From the NCBI GenBank assembly GCA_016888885.1, contig CP069437.1, positions 682,001 to 746,000 of the forward strand: a stretch of DNA of 64,000 bases, given 5' to 3'. Position numbers and translations under genes: made by a program. The notes beneath the pieces are model-generated. The model was not told where the DNA came from. It worked only from the letters and a program-made list of their open reading frames with translations, and did not search any database. Positions 45,039 through 53,790 of this stretch are shown here, piece by piece; the stretch's first letter is position 1, and each line of letters begins with the position of its first letter. The DNA is from Faucicola sp902506215. Its GTDB lineage: Bacteria; Pseudomonadota; Gammaproteobacteria; Pseudomonadales; Moraxellaceae.

Positions 45039-45815
45039 TTAAAGTATTTTTTTATACCAAGGTTGATTGGCTTTCTTCTTTTGTGCTTCTGCAATCGCTT
45101 TACGTTTTTTTTGATACAGTACATTATTACTGATGAGAGTGATAGCGCGAGTGTCTTGCGCGATGATTTCCCCTAAGACGTTTTCAACGCTTACGGTAAT
45201 GGTATAAGGGTTAGGATCGAGCGTGGTAGTTGCGATAGTATAGCTAGTGTCTTTTATGGTCGCCAAGGTTTGGTTATTAAGTTGATAGACGATTCTATCG
45301 CCTGTTTTTAAACTCGGCGTCAACGCAACGTTAATCTCAATGGGTTGACTACCCCGTCGCAGCGTTTGCCCGGCTTCAGGCGATACAATTTTTATGACAT
45401 AATCCCCTTGCTGGCTTGCTGAGATAGATTGGGTCGATAAGCGATCAGTTAAGCTATCACCTAAGCTATAAGGCAAGCGATTGTCAGTAGCCGTACTCGC
45501 TGCATTATCAACTTCATTTTTCAAGCTAGTGGATGTTGTCGCCGGTTGAGTCGTCGTCGAAGATACCTGTGATTGGGTGGGTAATTTATCTAATACGCTG
45601 ATATTCTTGCTGCTTTTATTGTATTGATAAGCGGTATTGATATTATCGGTATATACCACTTGACCGTCTGAGGTGGTCGTCTTATACACTTCAGAATGAC
45701 TTAACGGTGACAGCAATAACACTAAAGTCATGAGTGCAAGGTTATAACTATAGCGCAAACTACTATTATTATCGGTACTATATTTATTATCCGTACTATA
45801 TTTTTTCAAAATCAT
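45039..45815 (-). CDS. DUF4124 and immunoglobulin-like domain periplasmic protein
   Basis: About 258 residues starting at the ATG at 45815 (MILKKYSTDN), which has GGGAAGG just upstream. The N-terminal hydrophobic signal (LALMTLVLLLSPLSHS) is preceded by two copies of an 18-bp unit coding KYSTDN (45768-45803). The mature DUF4124 domain starts EVYKTTTSDGQVVYTD. Further on, ITLISNNV and VNVAL-type strands suggest Ig-like domains. DUF4124 genes often follow glnA, as here, but their function is unknown. The minus-strand terminator at 45912-45946 separates it from glnA. Confidence 0.77.
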   Translation of the reverse strand: MILKKYSTDNKYSTDNNSSLRYSYNLALMTLVLLLSPLSHSEVYKTTTSDGQVVYTDNINTAYQYNKSSKNISVLDKLPTQSQVSSTTTQPATTSTSLKNEVDNAASTATDNRLPYSLGDSLTDRLSTQSISASQQGDYVIKIVSPEAGQTLRRGSQPIEINVALTPSLKTGDRIVYQLNNQTLATIKDTSYTIATTTLDPNPYTITVSVENVLGEIIAQDTRAITLISNNVLYQKKRKAIAEAQKKKANQPWYKKIL

Positions 45816-45911
45816 ATAAGCCTTCCCCTCAAAACCCATTATTGTGCCTATTTTAGCAAGCTTGATAATCAATCCCTAAATAATTTTGCCTATTAGCCTA
45901 AAAATTTCACA

Positions 45912-45946
45912 TAAAAAAACCCAACTTAATATGAAGTTGGGTTTTT
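45912..45946 (-). terminator. Rho-independent terminator after glnA
   Basis: Arms AAACCCAACTT / AAGTTGGGTTT around CATATT, T-run on the minus strand. Confidence 0.92.
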
Positions 45947-45961
45947 TGAAAAGCAAAATTA

Positions 45962-47371
45962 TTAGCAGCTGTAGTACATATCAAATTCGATTGGATGAAC
46001 TGATACGTTGTAACGCTCTACTTCTTCTTTTTTCAAGGCAATGTAAGCGTCAAGCATTTCTTTGGTAAATACGCCACCTTTGGTTAAGAACTCATGGTCG
46101 TCTTCTAACGCTTTAAGCGCAACTTCCAAGTTCTCTGCCACCGTTGGGATCAATGCTTCTTCTTCCGGTGGAAGGTCGTATAAGTTTTTGTCCGCCGCTT
46201 CACCTGGATGGATTTTGTTTTGGATACCATCAAGCGCTGCCATCAACAATGCGGCAAAGCAAAGATAAGGGTTGGCTGCTGGGTCTGGGAAACGTGCTTC
46301 GATACGTTTGCCTTTCGGGCTTGCCACGTATGGAATACGAATTGACGCTGAGCGGTTACGCGCTGAATAAGCCAGTTTAATAGGCGCTTCGTAATGCGGT
46401 ACTAGGCGTTTATAACTGTTGGTTGATGGGTTAGTGATGGCATTTAATGCACGAGCATGTTTGATAATACCACCGATTGCAAAAAGCGCCGTTTCTGACA
46501 GCCCTGCATATTCATCACCGGCAAAGGTGTTTTTACCATCTTTTTGGATTGACAAGTGAACGTGCATACCTGAACCATTATCACCAACCATCGGTTTTGG
46601 CATAAAAGTCGCGGTCTTACCATACTCGTGTGCAACGTTGTGTACCGCATATTTGAACTGTTGTACTTCGTCCGCTTTACGAACTAGGGTATTAAATGAT
46701 ACACCGATTTCTAGCTGGCAAGAGGCAACTTCATGGTGATGGACTTCAACACGGCCTTCACCCATAATCGCTTCTACCGCAGCACACATATCAGCGCGCA
46801 TATCTTGTGAGCTATCAACGGGTGGTACTGGGAAGTAACCGCCTTTGACGCGTGGACGGTGCGCATAGTTACCGCCTTCCATTTCTTTATCGGTTGACCA
46901 AGCGGCTTCATCAGCTGAGATGGTATGACGCGCACCTGACATGTCGATTGACCATTTTACATCATCAAATACGAAAAATTCTGGCTCTGGACCAAAGAAT
47001 GCGGTATCACCGATACCCGTTGATTTTAGGTATTCTTCAGCACGTCGCGCGATTGAGCGTGGGTCACGGTCATAACCTTGCATGGTTGATGGCTCGATAA
47101 CGTCACAGGTCACAACAACGGTCGTTTCACGAAAGAAAGGATCGACAAATGCGGTATCAGCATCTGGCATCAAAATCATATCTGACGCTTCAATGCCTTT
47201 CCAACCAGCGATTGATGAACCATCAAACATTTTACCTTCTTCAAAAATGTCTTCGTCCATGCTGTCAGCTGGATAGCTTACATGTTGCTCTTTACCTTTA
47301 GTATCGGTAAAACGAAAATCTACCCACTTTGCTTCGCTAGATTTGATTAAATCTAAAAATTTATTCGACAT
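45962..47371 (-). CDS. glnA: Glutamine synthetase type I
   Basis: 469 residues from the ATG at 47371 (MSNKFLDLIKSSEAKWVDFRF), same length as E. coli GlnA; AAGGAAACGAG is upstream. It condenses glutamate and ammonia with ATP. Active-site stretches are DGSSIAGW, GPEPEFFVFD and SGMHVHLSI. The adenylylation tyrosine (NLYDLPPEE, about Tyr398) is present, agreeing with GlnE encoded at 31086-33908. The C-terminal HPIEFDMYYSC is typical. It has a long upstream region with a possible sigma-54 element. Confidence 0.98.
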   Translation of the reverse strand: MSNKFLDLIKSSEAKWVDFRFTDTKGKEQHVSYPADSMDEDIFEEGKMFDGSSIAGWKGIEASDMILMPDADTAFVDPFFRETTVVVTCDVIEPSTMQGYDRDPRSIARRAEEYLKSTGIGDTAFFGPEPEFFVFDDVKWSIDMSGARHTISADEAAWSTDKEMEGGNYAHRPRVKGGYFPVPPVDSSQDMRADMCAAVEAIMGEGRVEVHHHEVASCQLEIGVSFNTLVRKADEVQQFKYAVHNVAHEYGKTATFMPKPMVGDNGSGMHVHLSIQKDGKNTFAGDEYAGLSETALFAIGGIIKHARALNAITNPSTNSYKRLVPHYEAPIKLAYSARNRSASIRIPYVASPKGKRIEARFPDPAANPYLCFAALLMAALDGIQNKIHPGEAADKNLYDLPPEEEALIPTVAENLEVALKALEDDHEFLTKGGVFTKEMLDAYIALKKEEVERYNVSVHPIEFDMYYSC

Positions 47372-47878
47372 TGCTCGTTTCCTTTTACTTACGCAAAAAA
47401 TGATTAAAAAAACGTTACGCCACTTTATACTCTTTTTGGTGCTGTGACAAGAGATAAACAAAGTGGTGCTTGTTGAGATTAAACTTTCAAGTTATGTGCC
47501 AACTTTTTGCATAACATTATAGATATTAAATTTTTATATCAAATTCAATGAGTTATTTGTAGGCTAATTTGCGGATGAAGTTGGCTAACGTCACTATCTG
47601 TGTATCTAGCCTTCAAATAGCTATACGCCCGTAGCATTTGCACCATTTTAATTAAAATTTCATCAATATTCACTTTTATGGTGCATAAAATATATTCTTA
47701 ACTATTTTAGTGAAAATCATTAACATTGCCCCCTGCGACTCAACTTTACTTATTCGGTTTCAGTTACTTGCTGTCAGTCACTTGTATAATGGTTGTGATA
47801 AAATAATTAACTAAAATAACGGTGAAGTTTTTTCATTGGCTAACCATCGTCCAACAATTACAGCATAGGGTTTCTGGA
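47372..47878. other. Intergenic region between glnA and trpG
   Basis: 507 bases, divergent genes. It contains the possible sigma-54 site (47486-47502), and TATAAT at 47785-47790 for trpG. The rest is AT-rich and I see no gene, terminator or RNA in it. Confidence 0.6.
47486..47502 (-). promoter_or_regulatory. Possible sigma-54 promoter of glnA
   Basis: On the minus strand TTGGCACATAACTTGAA: the -24 TGGCAC and the -12 position are spaced as in the consensus TGGCACrnnnnTTGCw, but the -12 C is A. One mismatch at a critical base keeps this tentative. Confidence 0.35.
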
Positions 47879-48481
47879 TTGCTACTTTTTATTGATAACT
47901 ACGACAGTTTTACCTACAATTTGGTGCAGTATTTTGAGCAATTGGGACAAGCCGTTGAAGTCTGGCGCAATGATGCTTGCAGCAGTGAAGACATTATTCG
48001 TTTAAATCCCGATTATTTGGTCATTGGTCCCGGACCTTGTACGCCAAGCGATGCAGGCAATACGTTGAATATTATCAAAGACTGTGCAGGCATTATTCCT
48101 ATATTAGGCGTTTGCTTGGGTCATCAAGCGATTGGGCAAGCATTTGGCGCCCATATTATTCATTGCCCAACGATTATGCATGGGCGAGTGTCGCAAGTTT
48201 TTCATCACCACCAAGGGACATTTGCCGGGCTTCCCTCACCTTTTAAAGCCACTCGCTATCATTCTTTAGCGATTGCGGCAGACAGTTTGCCTAATTGTCT
48301 AGAGATTACCGCATGGTGTGATGATATTCACCCAAATAATTTGTTGCCATCCCCTACTGTGATGGGCATTAGGCATAAAACATTGCCGATTGAGGGGGTG
48401 CAGTTTCATCCAGAATCTATTTTAAGTGAGCATGGGTATACGATTTTGAAAAATTTTTTAGCTAACTATGAAGACTATTAA
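47879..48481 (+). CDS. trpG: Anthranilate synthase glutaminase component TrpG
   Basis: 200 residues from a TTG at 47879, giving MLLFIDNYDSFTYNLVQYFE, the universal start of the family, with AGGG 8 bases upstream. The longer frame from a GTG at 47822 would add a non-homologous N-terminus. It is a class I glutamine amidotransferase that provides ammonia to TrpE: GVCLGHQAIGQAFGA contains the catalytic Cys; His-Glu are in VQFHPESI. trpE is not in the window. It may also serve PabB as in related bacteria. Confidence 0.93.
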   Translation: MLLFIDNYDSFTYNLVQYFEQLGQAVEVWRNDACSSEDIIRLNPDYLVIGPGPCTPSDAGNTLNIIKDCAGIIPILGVCLGHQAIGQAFGAHIIHCPTIMHGRVSQVFHHHQGTFAGLPSPFKATRYHSLAIAADSLPNCLEITAWCDDIHPNNLLPSPTVMGIRHKTLPIEGVQFHPESILSEHGYTILKNFLANYEDY

Positions 48482-48536
48482 AACTATCAAAACGCTAACC
48501 CTTAGACTGGGATAATTGAGTTTTGCGGGTTAAAGT

Positions 48537-48574
48537 TTGGCTTTAAAACTTGGCTTTAAAACTTGGCTTTGTTA
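48537..48574. repeat. Three 13-bp tandem units before trpD
   Basis: Two copies of TTGGCTTTAAAAC followed by TTGGCTTTGTTA, contiguous. They fall in the trpD promoter region and one copy may supply its -35. Confidence 0.9.
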
Positions 48575-48588
48575 TAGTATACTAGTAC
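48550..48588 (+). promoter_or_regulatory. Candidate trpD promoter with TrpR-like operator
   Basis: TTGGCT, 17 bases, TATAGT (48573-48578) form a sigma-70 site. Overlapping it, GTTATAGTATACTAGTAC (48571-48588) agrees with the E. coli TrpR operator GAACTAGTTAACTAGTAC at 13 of 18 positions, including a full ACTAGTAC half-site. No trpR is in the window. Confidence 0.4.
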
Positions 48589-48632
48589 AATGATATATAA
48601 AGTGTAAGCCATAAAACTCATACGAGACTGAC

Positions 48633-49763
48633 ATGACCCATACTGTAACGCCCTATCTTGGTGACATTACCACGGCTATTGAAAACAACCAACCATTAAC
48701 GCCAGAGCAAACCCAACTACTGCTTACCACGGCACTGGATCGCGCCATCAATACCATTGATCTGACCTATGCAGAAATGCGCGGCGTCATGCTAGCCATC
48801 ATGCAAGGTCAATGCCCCGATGCCATGATGGGCGCGCTGCTCACTGCGCTGCGTATGAAAGGTGAAAGCATCGAAGAAATCACCGCCGCCGCCCAAGTAA
48901 TGCGGGAGCTGGCGATTAAAGTGGATTTGTCGGATGTGCCCCATGTCGTCGATATTGTGGGTACGGGGGGCGATGGCGCAAATTTGTTTAATGTATCTAC
49001 CGCCGCTACCATGGTCGCAGCGGTTGCCGGCTGCCATGTCGCCAAGCATGGTAATGGCGGCGTTTCCGGCAAATCGGGCAGTTCCGATTTGCTGCAGCAA
49101 GCGGGTATTAATTTGGCGTTAAATACCGAGCAGATTACCCAGTCGATTAAAACCCATGGTATCGGTTTTTTGTTTGCGCCCAATCACCATGTGGCAATGA
49201 AACACGCGATGCCCATTCGCCGCACCCTGAAAACGCGCACGGTGTTTAATATTTTGGGACCTTTAACCAACCCAGCGGGCGTCAAAAATGCCATGATTGG
49301 GGTATTTAGTCCTTCGCTGTGCGAACCGCTTGCCAATGTGTTTAAAAACCTTGGCGCCGAGCATGTGCTAGTCGTCGGCTCAGTGGATAACCTTGATGAA
49401 ATCTCACTGGCGACTTATACCCACGTAGCTGAACTTAAAGACGGCAAAGTCAGTGTGTATGATATCGAACCTGAAGATGTGGGTATCGAATCGCAAACGC
49501 TCAAAGGCTTAATCATTGACAGTCCCGCACAGAGCCTAGCCCTTATCCGCGAAGCACTCGCTAACAATCCTAATAAAACCCCCATCGCCAAAAAAGCAGC
49601 GGATATGATTGCCTTAAACGCCGGTGCGACCATCTATGTAGCAGGTAAAGCAGATACCATAAAACAAGGCGTAGCCATGGCACAAGATATCATCAGCAGT
49701 GGCAAAGCCTTGCAAAAAATGGCAGCATTAGCAAGCTTTACTCAGCAATTCACCTCTCATTAA
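48633..49763 (+). CDS. trpD: Anthranilate phosphoribosyltransferase
   Basis: 376 residues, slightly longer than common (about 340-350) because of an N-terminal extension. It makes phosphoribosyl anthranilate. Characteristic motifs: the phosphate-binding DIVGTGGDGANLFN, AKHGNGGVSGKSGSSDLL and NPAGVKNAMIGVFS. The catalytic/metal segment includes VVGSVDNLDEIS and LNAGATIYVAGKA. It precedes trpC by 15 bases; the 151-base gap to trpG contains its own promoter-like sequence. Confidence 0.96.
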   Translation: MTHTVTPYLGDITTAIENNQPLTPEQTQLLLTTALDRAINTIDLTYAEMRGVMLAIMQGQCPDAMMGALLTALRMKGESIEEITAAAQVMRELAIKVDLSDVPHVVDIVGTGGDGANLFNVSTAATMVAAVAGCHVAKHGNGGVSGKSGSSDLLQQAGINLALNTEQITQSIKTHGIGFLFAPNHHVAMKHAMPIRRTLKTRTVFNILGPLTNPAGVKNAMIGVFSPSLCEPLANVFKNLGAEHVLVVGSVDNLDEISLATYTHVAELKDGKVSVYDIEPEDVGIESQTLKGLIIDSPAQSLALIREALANNPNKTPIAKKAADMIALNAGATIYVAGKADTIKQGVAMAQDIISSGKALQKMAALASFTQQFTSH

Positions 49764-49778
49764 ATTTTTGGAAAAACC

Positions 49779-50591
49779 ATGCCTCATCAAGCAGTCCCCT
49801 CGGTATTACAAAAAATTGTCGACACCAAACGTCAAGAACTAGCCAGAGCCAAACAACAACAATCTTGGCACGACCTTGAGCAAATTGCCGCAACGAGCCA
49901 CCAAGACATCCGTGATTTTGCCGGCAGTTTGCGCAAAGCAGGCATCCGTGTCATTGCGGAAGTCAAAAAAGCCTCGCCATCCAAAGGCATCATCGCCCCT
50001 AATTTCGATGCTGTCGCCACCGCAGTCGGCTATGAGAAAGCGGGTGCCGCTTGTTTATCGGTATTGACGGATACCGACTATTTCCAAGGCTCGGATGAGT
50101 ATTTATTGCAAGTGCGCCAAGCGGTAAGCCTACCTGTGCTACGCAAAGATTTTATGATTGAGCCGTATCACATTTTGCAATCACGTGCGCTTGGGGCAGA
50201 TTGTATTTTGCTAATTATGGCGTGTTTATCGGATGCGCAAGCCGCTGAGCTGCATGAATTGGCATTAAAGCTTGGCATGAGTGTGCTCATTGAGTGCCAT
50301 GACGAGATAGAAGTGGAGCGCGCGTTACGCTTGCCCGCCCATCGTCAAAACGTGTATGGGGTAAACAATCGCAATCTACATAACTTTGATGTGAGCTTGG
50401 ACACTACCCTACGCCTAAAAACACTGTTTCCACAAGATAGCTTACTGGTGACAGAAAGCGGGATTCATTCGGCAGAGGATGTAAAATTGATGCTGGGCAA
50501 TGACATCCATGCGTTTTTGATTGGTGAGCAGTTTATGAAAACGGGTGATGCAGGTAGTGCTTTAGCAAAGCTATTATTAGAGAGTTTATAA
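49779..50591 (+). CDS. trpC: Indole-3-glycerol phosphate synthase
   Basis: 270 residues, a stand-alone TIM barrel (not fused to TrpF, unlike E. coli). It closes the indole ring with loss of CO2. Family motifs: VIAEVKKASPSKG, LSVLTDTDYFQGSDEYL, LRKDFMIEPYHI and ESGIHSAEDV. The start MPHQAVPSVLQKIVDTK fits. Probably co-transcribed with trpD. Length is as expected (about 260-270). Confidence 0.96.
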   Translation: MPHQAVPSVLQKIVDTKRQELARAKQQQSWHDLEQIAATSHQDIRDFAGSLRKAGIRVIAEVKKASPSKGIIAPNFDAVATAVGYEKAGAACLSVLTDTDYFQGSDEYLLQVRQAVSLPVLRKDFMIEPYHILQSRALGADCILLIMACLSDAQAAELHELALKLGMSVLIECHDEIEVERALRLPAHRQNVYGVNNRNLHNFDVSLDTTLRLKTLFPQDSLLVTESGIHSAEDVKLMLGNDIHAFLIGEQFMKTGDAGSALAKLLLESL

Positions 50592-50675
50592 GATGAGTTT
50601 TAGGCACTAACATAAATTCAGCATGCTATGGGTGCTTAAAACGCATCCCACTACTATTTGTAAATTATAAAAAAG

Positions 50676-51236
50676 ATGTTGCTAATTGAATTATTAAATC
50701 CTAAAACTCTTTCGCAAAAACTTTATTTGGTAGGATATTTATTATTTGTACTTTTTATTCTTTTTAATACTATTTTGCCATGGAAAGGACGAGATTTCCC
50801 AAATAAAGCAGACATACTTTATAGTGTGGGAACGATTAATTACAACTATCAGCAAGACGGTAGAAGTAAAAGATTATTACTTGTTTTGGATAATGTAAAT
50901 AATACAAAAAAAAATCAAGTATTTGGTTGCAGCTACTCTGCTTATTCTACTCCCAGTACATCAGTGTGTATTAGTAAAAAATATATAGAAGATTATATTG
51001 GCAAAAAAGCTACATTTGGTTGGTATTATCAAACTGATTTCTTTGGCTTCCATAACTCAACACCTCAACTAGTATTGATAAATGTAGATGGAAAATATCT
51101 CAAAAGTTATGAAGATACAAAGAACAACTTTTTAAAAATGAATATAGGTAGAATTCTTATTTCTCTAATAAATCTTATAATTTCTTTTTTAATCTTTTAT
51201 AAGTTAATTTATCCCCTAGATTCAATTAAAAAGTAG
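50676..51236 (+). CDS. Hypothetical membrane protein, AT-rich
   Basis: 186 residues with two membrane segments: LYLVGYLLFVLFILFNTI (about 16-33) and RILISLINLIISFLIFYKL (about 157-175), enclosing a polar domain with several Tyr, Asn and two Cys (FGCSYS, SVCISKK). No family is recognised; the layout somewhat recalls small DUF3592-type envelope proteins. Base composition is distinctly AT-rich compared with trpC and the Smr gene, which suggests transfer. It begins 84 bases after trpC. Confidence 0.7.
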   Translation: MLLIELLNPKTLSQKLYLVGYLLFVLFILFNTILPWKGRDFPNKADILYSVGTINYNYQQDGRSKRLLLVLDNVNNTKKNQVFGCSYSAYSTPSTSVCISKKYIEDYIGKKATFGWYYQTDFFGFHNSTPQLVLINVDGKYLKSYEDTKNNFLKMNIGRILISLINLIISFLIFYKLIYPLDSIKK

Positions 51237-51354
51237 CAGGGTGCGTTCCACTCACCATTTAAAATATTAACCTAAACCATGTAAAAGCGCATCCTACAAA
51301 ATAACGATAAAACCTTATGAATTTGCTATAATACCCATTTTTTCGAGATCTAAA

Positions 51355-52080
51355 ATGGCAAATTTATTTTCAAAAGAAATGCAAGAGCAGTTAAAGCAGC
51401 TTAAAACCGAACTGAGTAAAGGGCGCAGCCAAACCAAAGAGACCGATGAAAACGGCAAACCGACTGAAACCGTGGGTTTATTGAGCAAGCAACAAGTCGC
51501 CAAGCAAGTTAAAAAATATAATAGCGAACATCTGGATGATGATAAATTGCTATTTATGCAAGCCATGTCAGGCGTGCAGCCAATCAAAGATAAAAACTTG
51601 GCGGATAAAAACAACACTGGCAATAAGCTTGATGCGACGACGCTAGCCAAACGCGCGGCGGCGGTCGGTGGTGACGATGATAGCGGGCATGTATTGTCTG
51701 ATATGCAAGCGCTGCTTAATCCTGTCTCTGGCGATGCGTATTTAAGTTATAAAACCGCAACGCTACAAAACAAAGTGTTTAATGAGCTCAAACAAGGCAA
51801 AATTCGCTGGTATGATGCCGTAGATTTACACGGTGCTACCATTGAAGAGTCGCGTGAAGCCATGAGTCAGTTGATTTTGCAGGCTCAAAAAAACAATGAA
51901 AATTGCGTGAAAATCATTCATGGCAAAGGCATTGATAGTATCTTAAAAACTTGCGTCAATGGCTGGTTGCGTCAGATTCCTGAAGTGCTTGCTTTTTGCT
52001 CAGCACCTGCGGCGCAAGGTGGCAATGGTGCAGTGTTGGTGTTACTCAAAAAACGTGAAAAAGCCAATCGCGACCAATAA
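51355..52080 (+). CDS. Smr-domain protein
   Basis: 241 residues: a Gln/Lys-rich helical N-terminus (EMQEQLKQLKTELSKGR), an acidic linker, and a C-terminal Smr (MutS2-type) domain at about 155-235. The domain has VDLHGATIEESREAMSQ, with the conserved D-L-H-G, and HGKGIDSILKTCVNGWL, with H-G-K-G. Smr domains nick DNA or RNA; similar gammaproteobacterial proteins (SmrA/SmrB/YfcN) include a ribosome-rescue nuclease acting on collided ribosomes in the case of SmrB. Which this is cannot be told. Followed by a strong hairpin. Confidence 0.9.
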   Translation: MANLFSKEMQEQLKQLKTELSKGRSQTKETDENGKPTETVGLLSKQQVAKQVKKYNSEHLDDDKLLFMQAMSGVQPIKDKNLADKNNTGNKLDATTLAKRAAAVGGDDDSGHVLSDMQALLNPVSGDAYLSYKTATLQNKVFNELKQGKIRWYDAVDLHGATIEESREAMSQLILQAQKNNENCVKIIHGKGIDSILKTCVNGWLRQIPEVLAFCSAPAAQGGNGAVLVLLKKREKANRDQ

Positions 52081-52120
52081 CCATTGTACTGCTGTTTTGA
52101 CTATAGGTTAAATTTTACGA

Positions 52121-52156
52121 AATCATGCATAAAACAATCCATGCATGATTTTTTTA
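52121..52156 (+). terminator. Rho-independent terminator after the Smr gene
   Basis: AATCATGCAT / ATGCATGATT arms with a 10-base loop, followed by seven T. Confidence 0.9.
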
Positions 52157-52331
52157 ACGAGATTTTTTAATTGTTAATAGTTTATTCTTAGATTTTGTTT
52201 ATAATAGGCTATTTTTTTTCATGGATTAAATGCTCTGCATTAATCTACTCTCAACTGGCTAAAAACAGCGCCCATTTGTCTTTTGACAGCTGACTGTTTT
52301 TAACACCACTGGGTATAGGAGAAAGGTAGCT

Positions 52332-53720
52332 TTGAACAATACCCCCACTGCGACTAATTCGCCCGCTAAATTGCAACGTCATTTAGCCCTTTGGCACATT
52401 ATCATTATTGGTTTGGCGTATATTCAGCCCATGACCGTATTTGATACCTTCGGCTTGGTTTCTGAAGCCAGTCATCAGCACGTTCCAACATCTTATATTA
52501 TTGCATTGATTGCTATTTTGCTTACCTCGCTAAGTTACGGTAGCATGATTCGTCGTTATCCTTCGGCGGGTTCGGCATATACCTATGCGCAAAAATCGAT
52601 TCATCCCAATGTCGGGTTTATGGTGGGTTGGTCTTCTTGGTTGGATTATTTATTGTCACCTTTGGTGAATATTATCCTAGCGGTGATTTATCTTGAAGCG
52701 CTGTTCCCTGATGTCAACAAATGGATTTGGGTATTTATTCTGACGGGATTTATGACCTGGATTAATGTGCATGGCTCCAAAGTCGTGGCTTATTTTAATA
52801 GTTGGATTGTGTTTATTCAGCTATTGATTATCGGTGTATTTACGTGGTTGGTGTATAGCAAATTGATGGCGGGCACCAATGCGGATGGCACTATCAATGA
52901 TGCAGCTTACCAATTATGGAGCTTAAAGCCGTTTTGGAGTGATATGGCCAACATGACGGCACTTATCAGTGGTGCAACGATTTTATGTTTCTCTTTCACA
53001 GGCTTTGACTCACTCAGCTCATTGGCGGAAGAAACCAAAGATGTGCAAAAAACCCTACCAAAAGCAATTTTCTTGACCGCATTGATTGCAGGTATTGTGT
53101 TTATCATTAGCACTTACTTTATGCAGATTTATTTCCCACAACCCCCTGATAAATATTTCCCAGATGTGGCTGCTACCCAGCCAGATATTTTGATGTTGGT
53201 CGGTGGTTCTGCGTTTCAAGCTGCCGTACTGGGCTTTGCAATTGTTACGGTGATGGCTTCAGGTATTTCTGCGCATGCCGGTGTCTCTCGTTTGATGTAT
53301 GTGATGGGGCGTGATGGGGTCATTAATAAACGTATTTTTGGTCATATTCATCCAAAATACTTGACCCCGACCTACAATATCTATATCGCGGGTGTGATTG
53401 CGTTAACTGCAGGTTTTATTGAGTTTGATGTTATCGCGCATTTGATTAGTTTTGGGGCATTAACGGCGTTTAGTTTTGTTAATTTATCCGTGATTGCGAC
53501 CTACATCATCCGTGAAAAACGCTACCACAGTGCCTATGATTTATTTATGTATTTGATTGTGCCGCTGTTGGGCTTTATCAGTGTTGCGCTGATGTGGAAA
53601 GAAAGTGAGCCAATCGCCATCAAAATGGGTTTAAGCTGGGCAGTAATCGGTCTTATCTATTTGGCGTTTAAAACCGGTGGCTTTAAGCGTCACCCACCGA
53701 TGCACAACGAACATGAATAA
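52332..53720 (+). CDS. APC-family amine/amino acid permease (PuuP-like)
   Basis: 462 residues starting at a TTG (52332) with AGGAGAAAGG just upstream; no nearer ATG fits. Twelve predicted membrane segments. It strongly resembles E. coli PuuP by eye: LAYIQPMTVFDTFG, PSAGSAYTYAQKSIHPNVGFM, GATILCFSFTGFDSLSSLAEET and SRLMYVMGRDGV are near-matches. So a putrescine or related polyamine/amino-acid proton symporter is the best guess. No puu catabolic genes are nearby. Followed by a terminator. Confidence 0.85.
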   Translation: MNNTPTATNSPAKLQRHLALWHIIIIGLAYIQPMTVFDTFGLVSEASHQHVPTSYIIALIAILLTSLSYGSMIRRYPSAGSAYTYAQKSIHPNVGFMVGWSSWLDYLLSPLVNIILAVIYLEALFPDVNKWIWVFILTGFMTWINVHGSKVVAYFNSWIVFIQLLIIGVFTWLVYSKLMAGTNADGTINDAAYQLWSLKPFWSDMANMTALISGATILCFSFTGFDSLSSLAEETKDVQKTLPKAIFLTALIAGIVFIISTYFMQIYFPQPPDKYFPDVAATQPDILMLVGGSAFQAAVLGFAIVTVMASGISAHAGVSRLMYVMGRDGVINKRIFGHIHPKYLTPTYNIYIAGVIALTAGFIEFDVIAHLISFGALTAFSFVNLSVIATYIIREKRYHSAYDLFMYLIVPLLGFISVALMWKESEPIAIKMGLSWAVIGLIYLAFKTGGFKRHPPMHNEHE

Positions 53721-53734
53721 TGGTTAACGTGGTG

Positions 53735-53764
53735 AAAAGGTCAGATACGATTCTGACCTTTTTT
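53735..53764 (+). terminator. Rho-independent terminator after the permease gene
   Basis: AAGGTCAGA / TCTGACCTT arms with loop TACGAT and a T run. Confidence 0.92.
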
Positions 53765-53790
53765 ATGTCTGTGGCTTTTGGGAAAACCCT

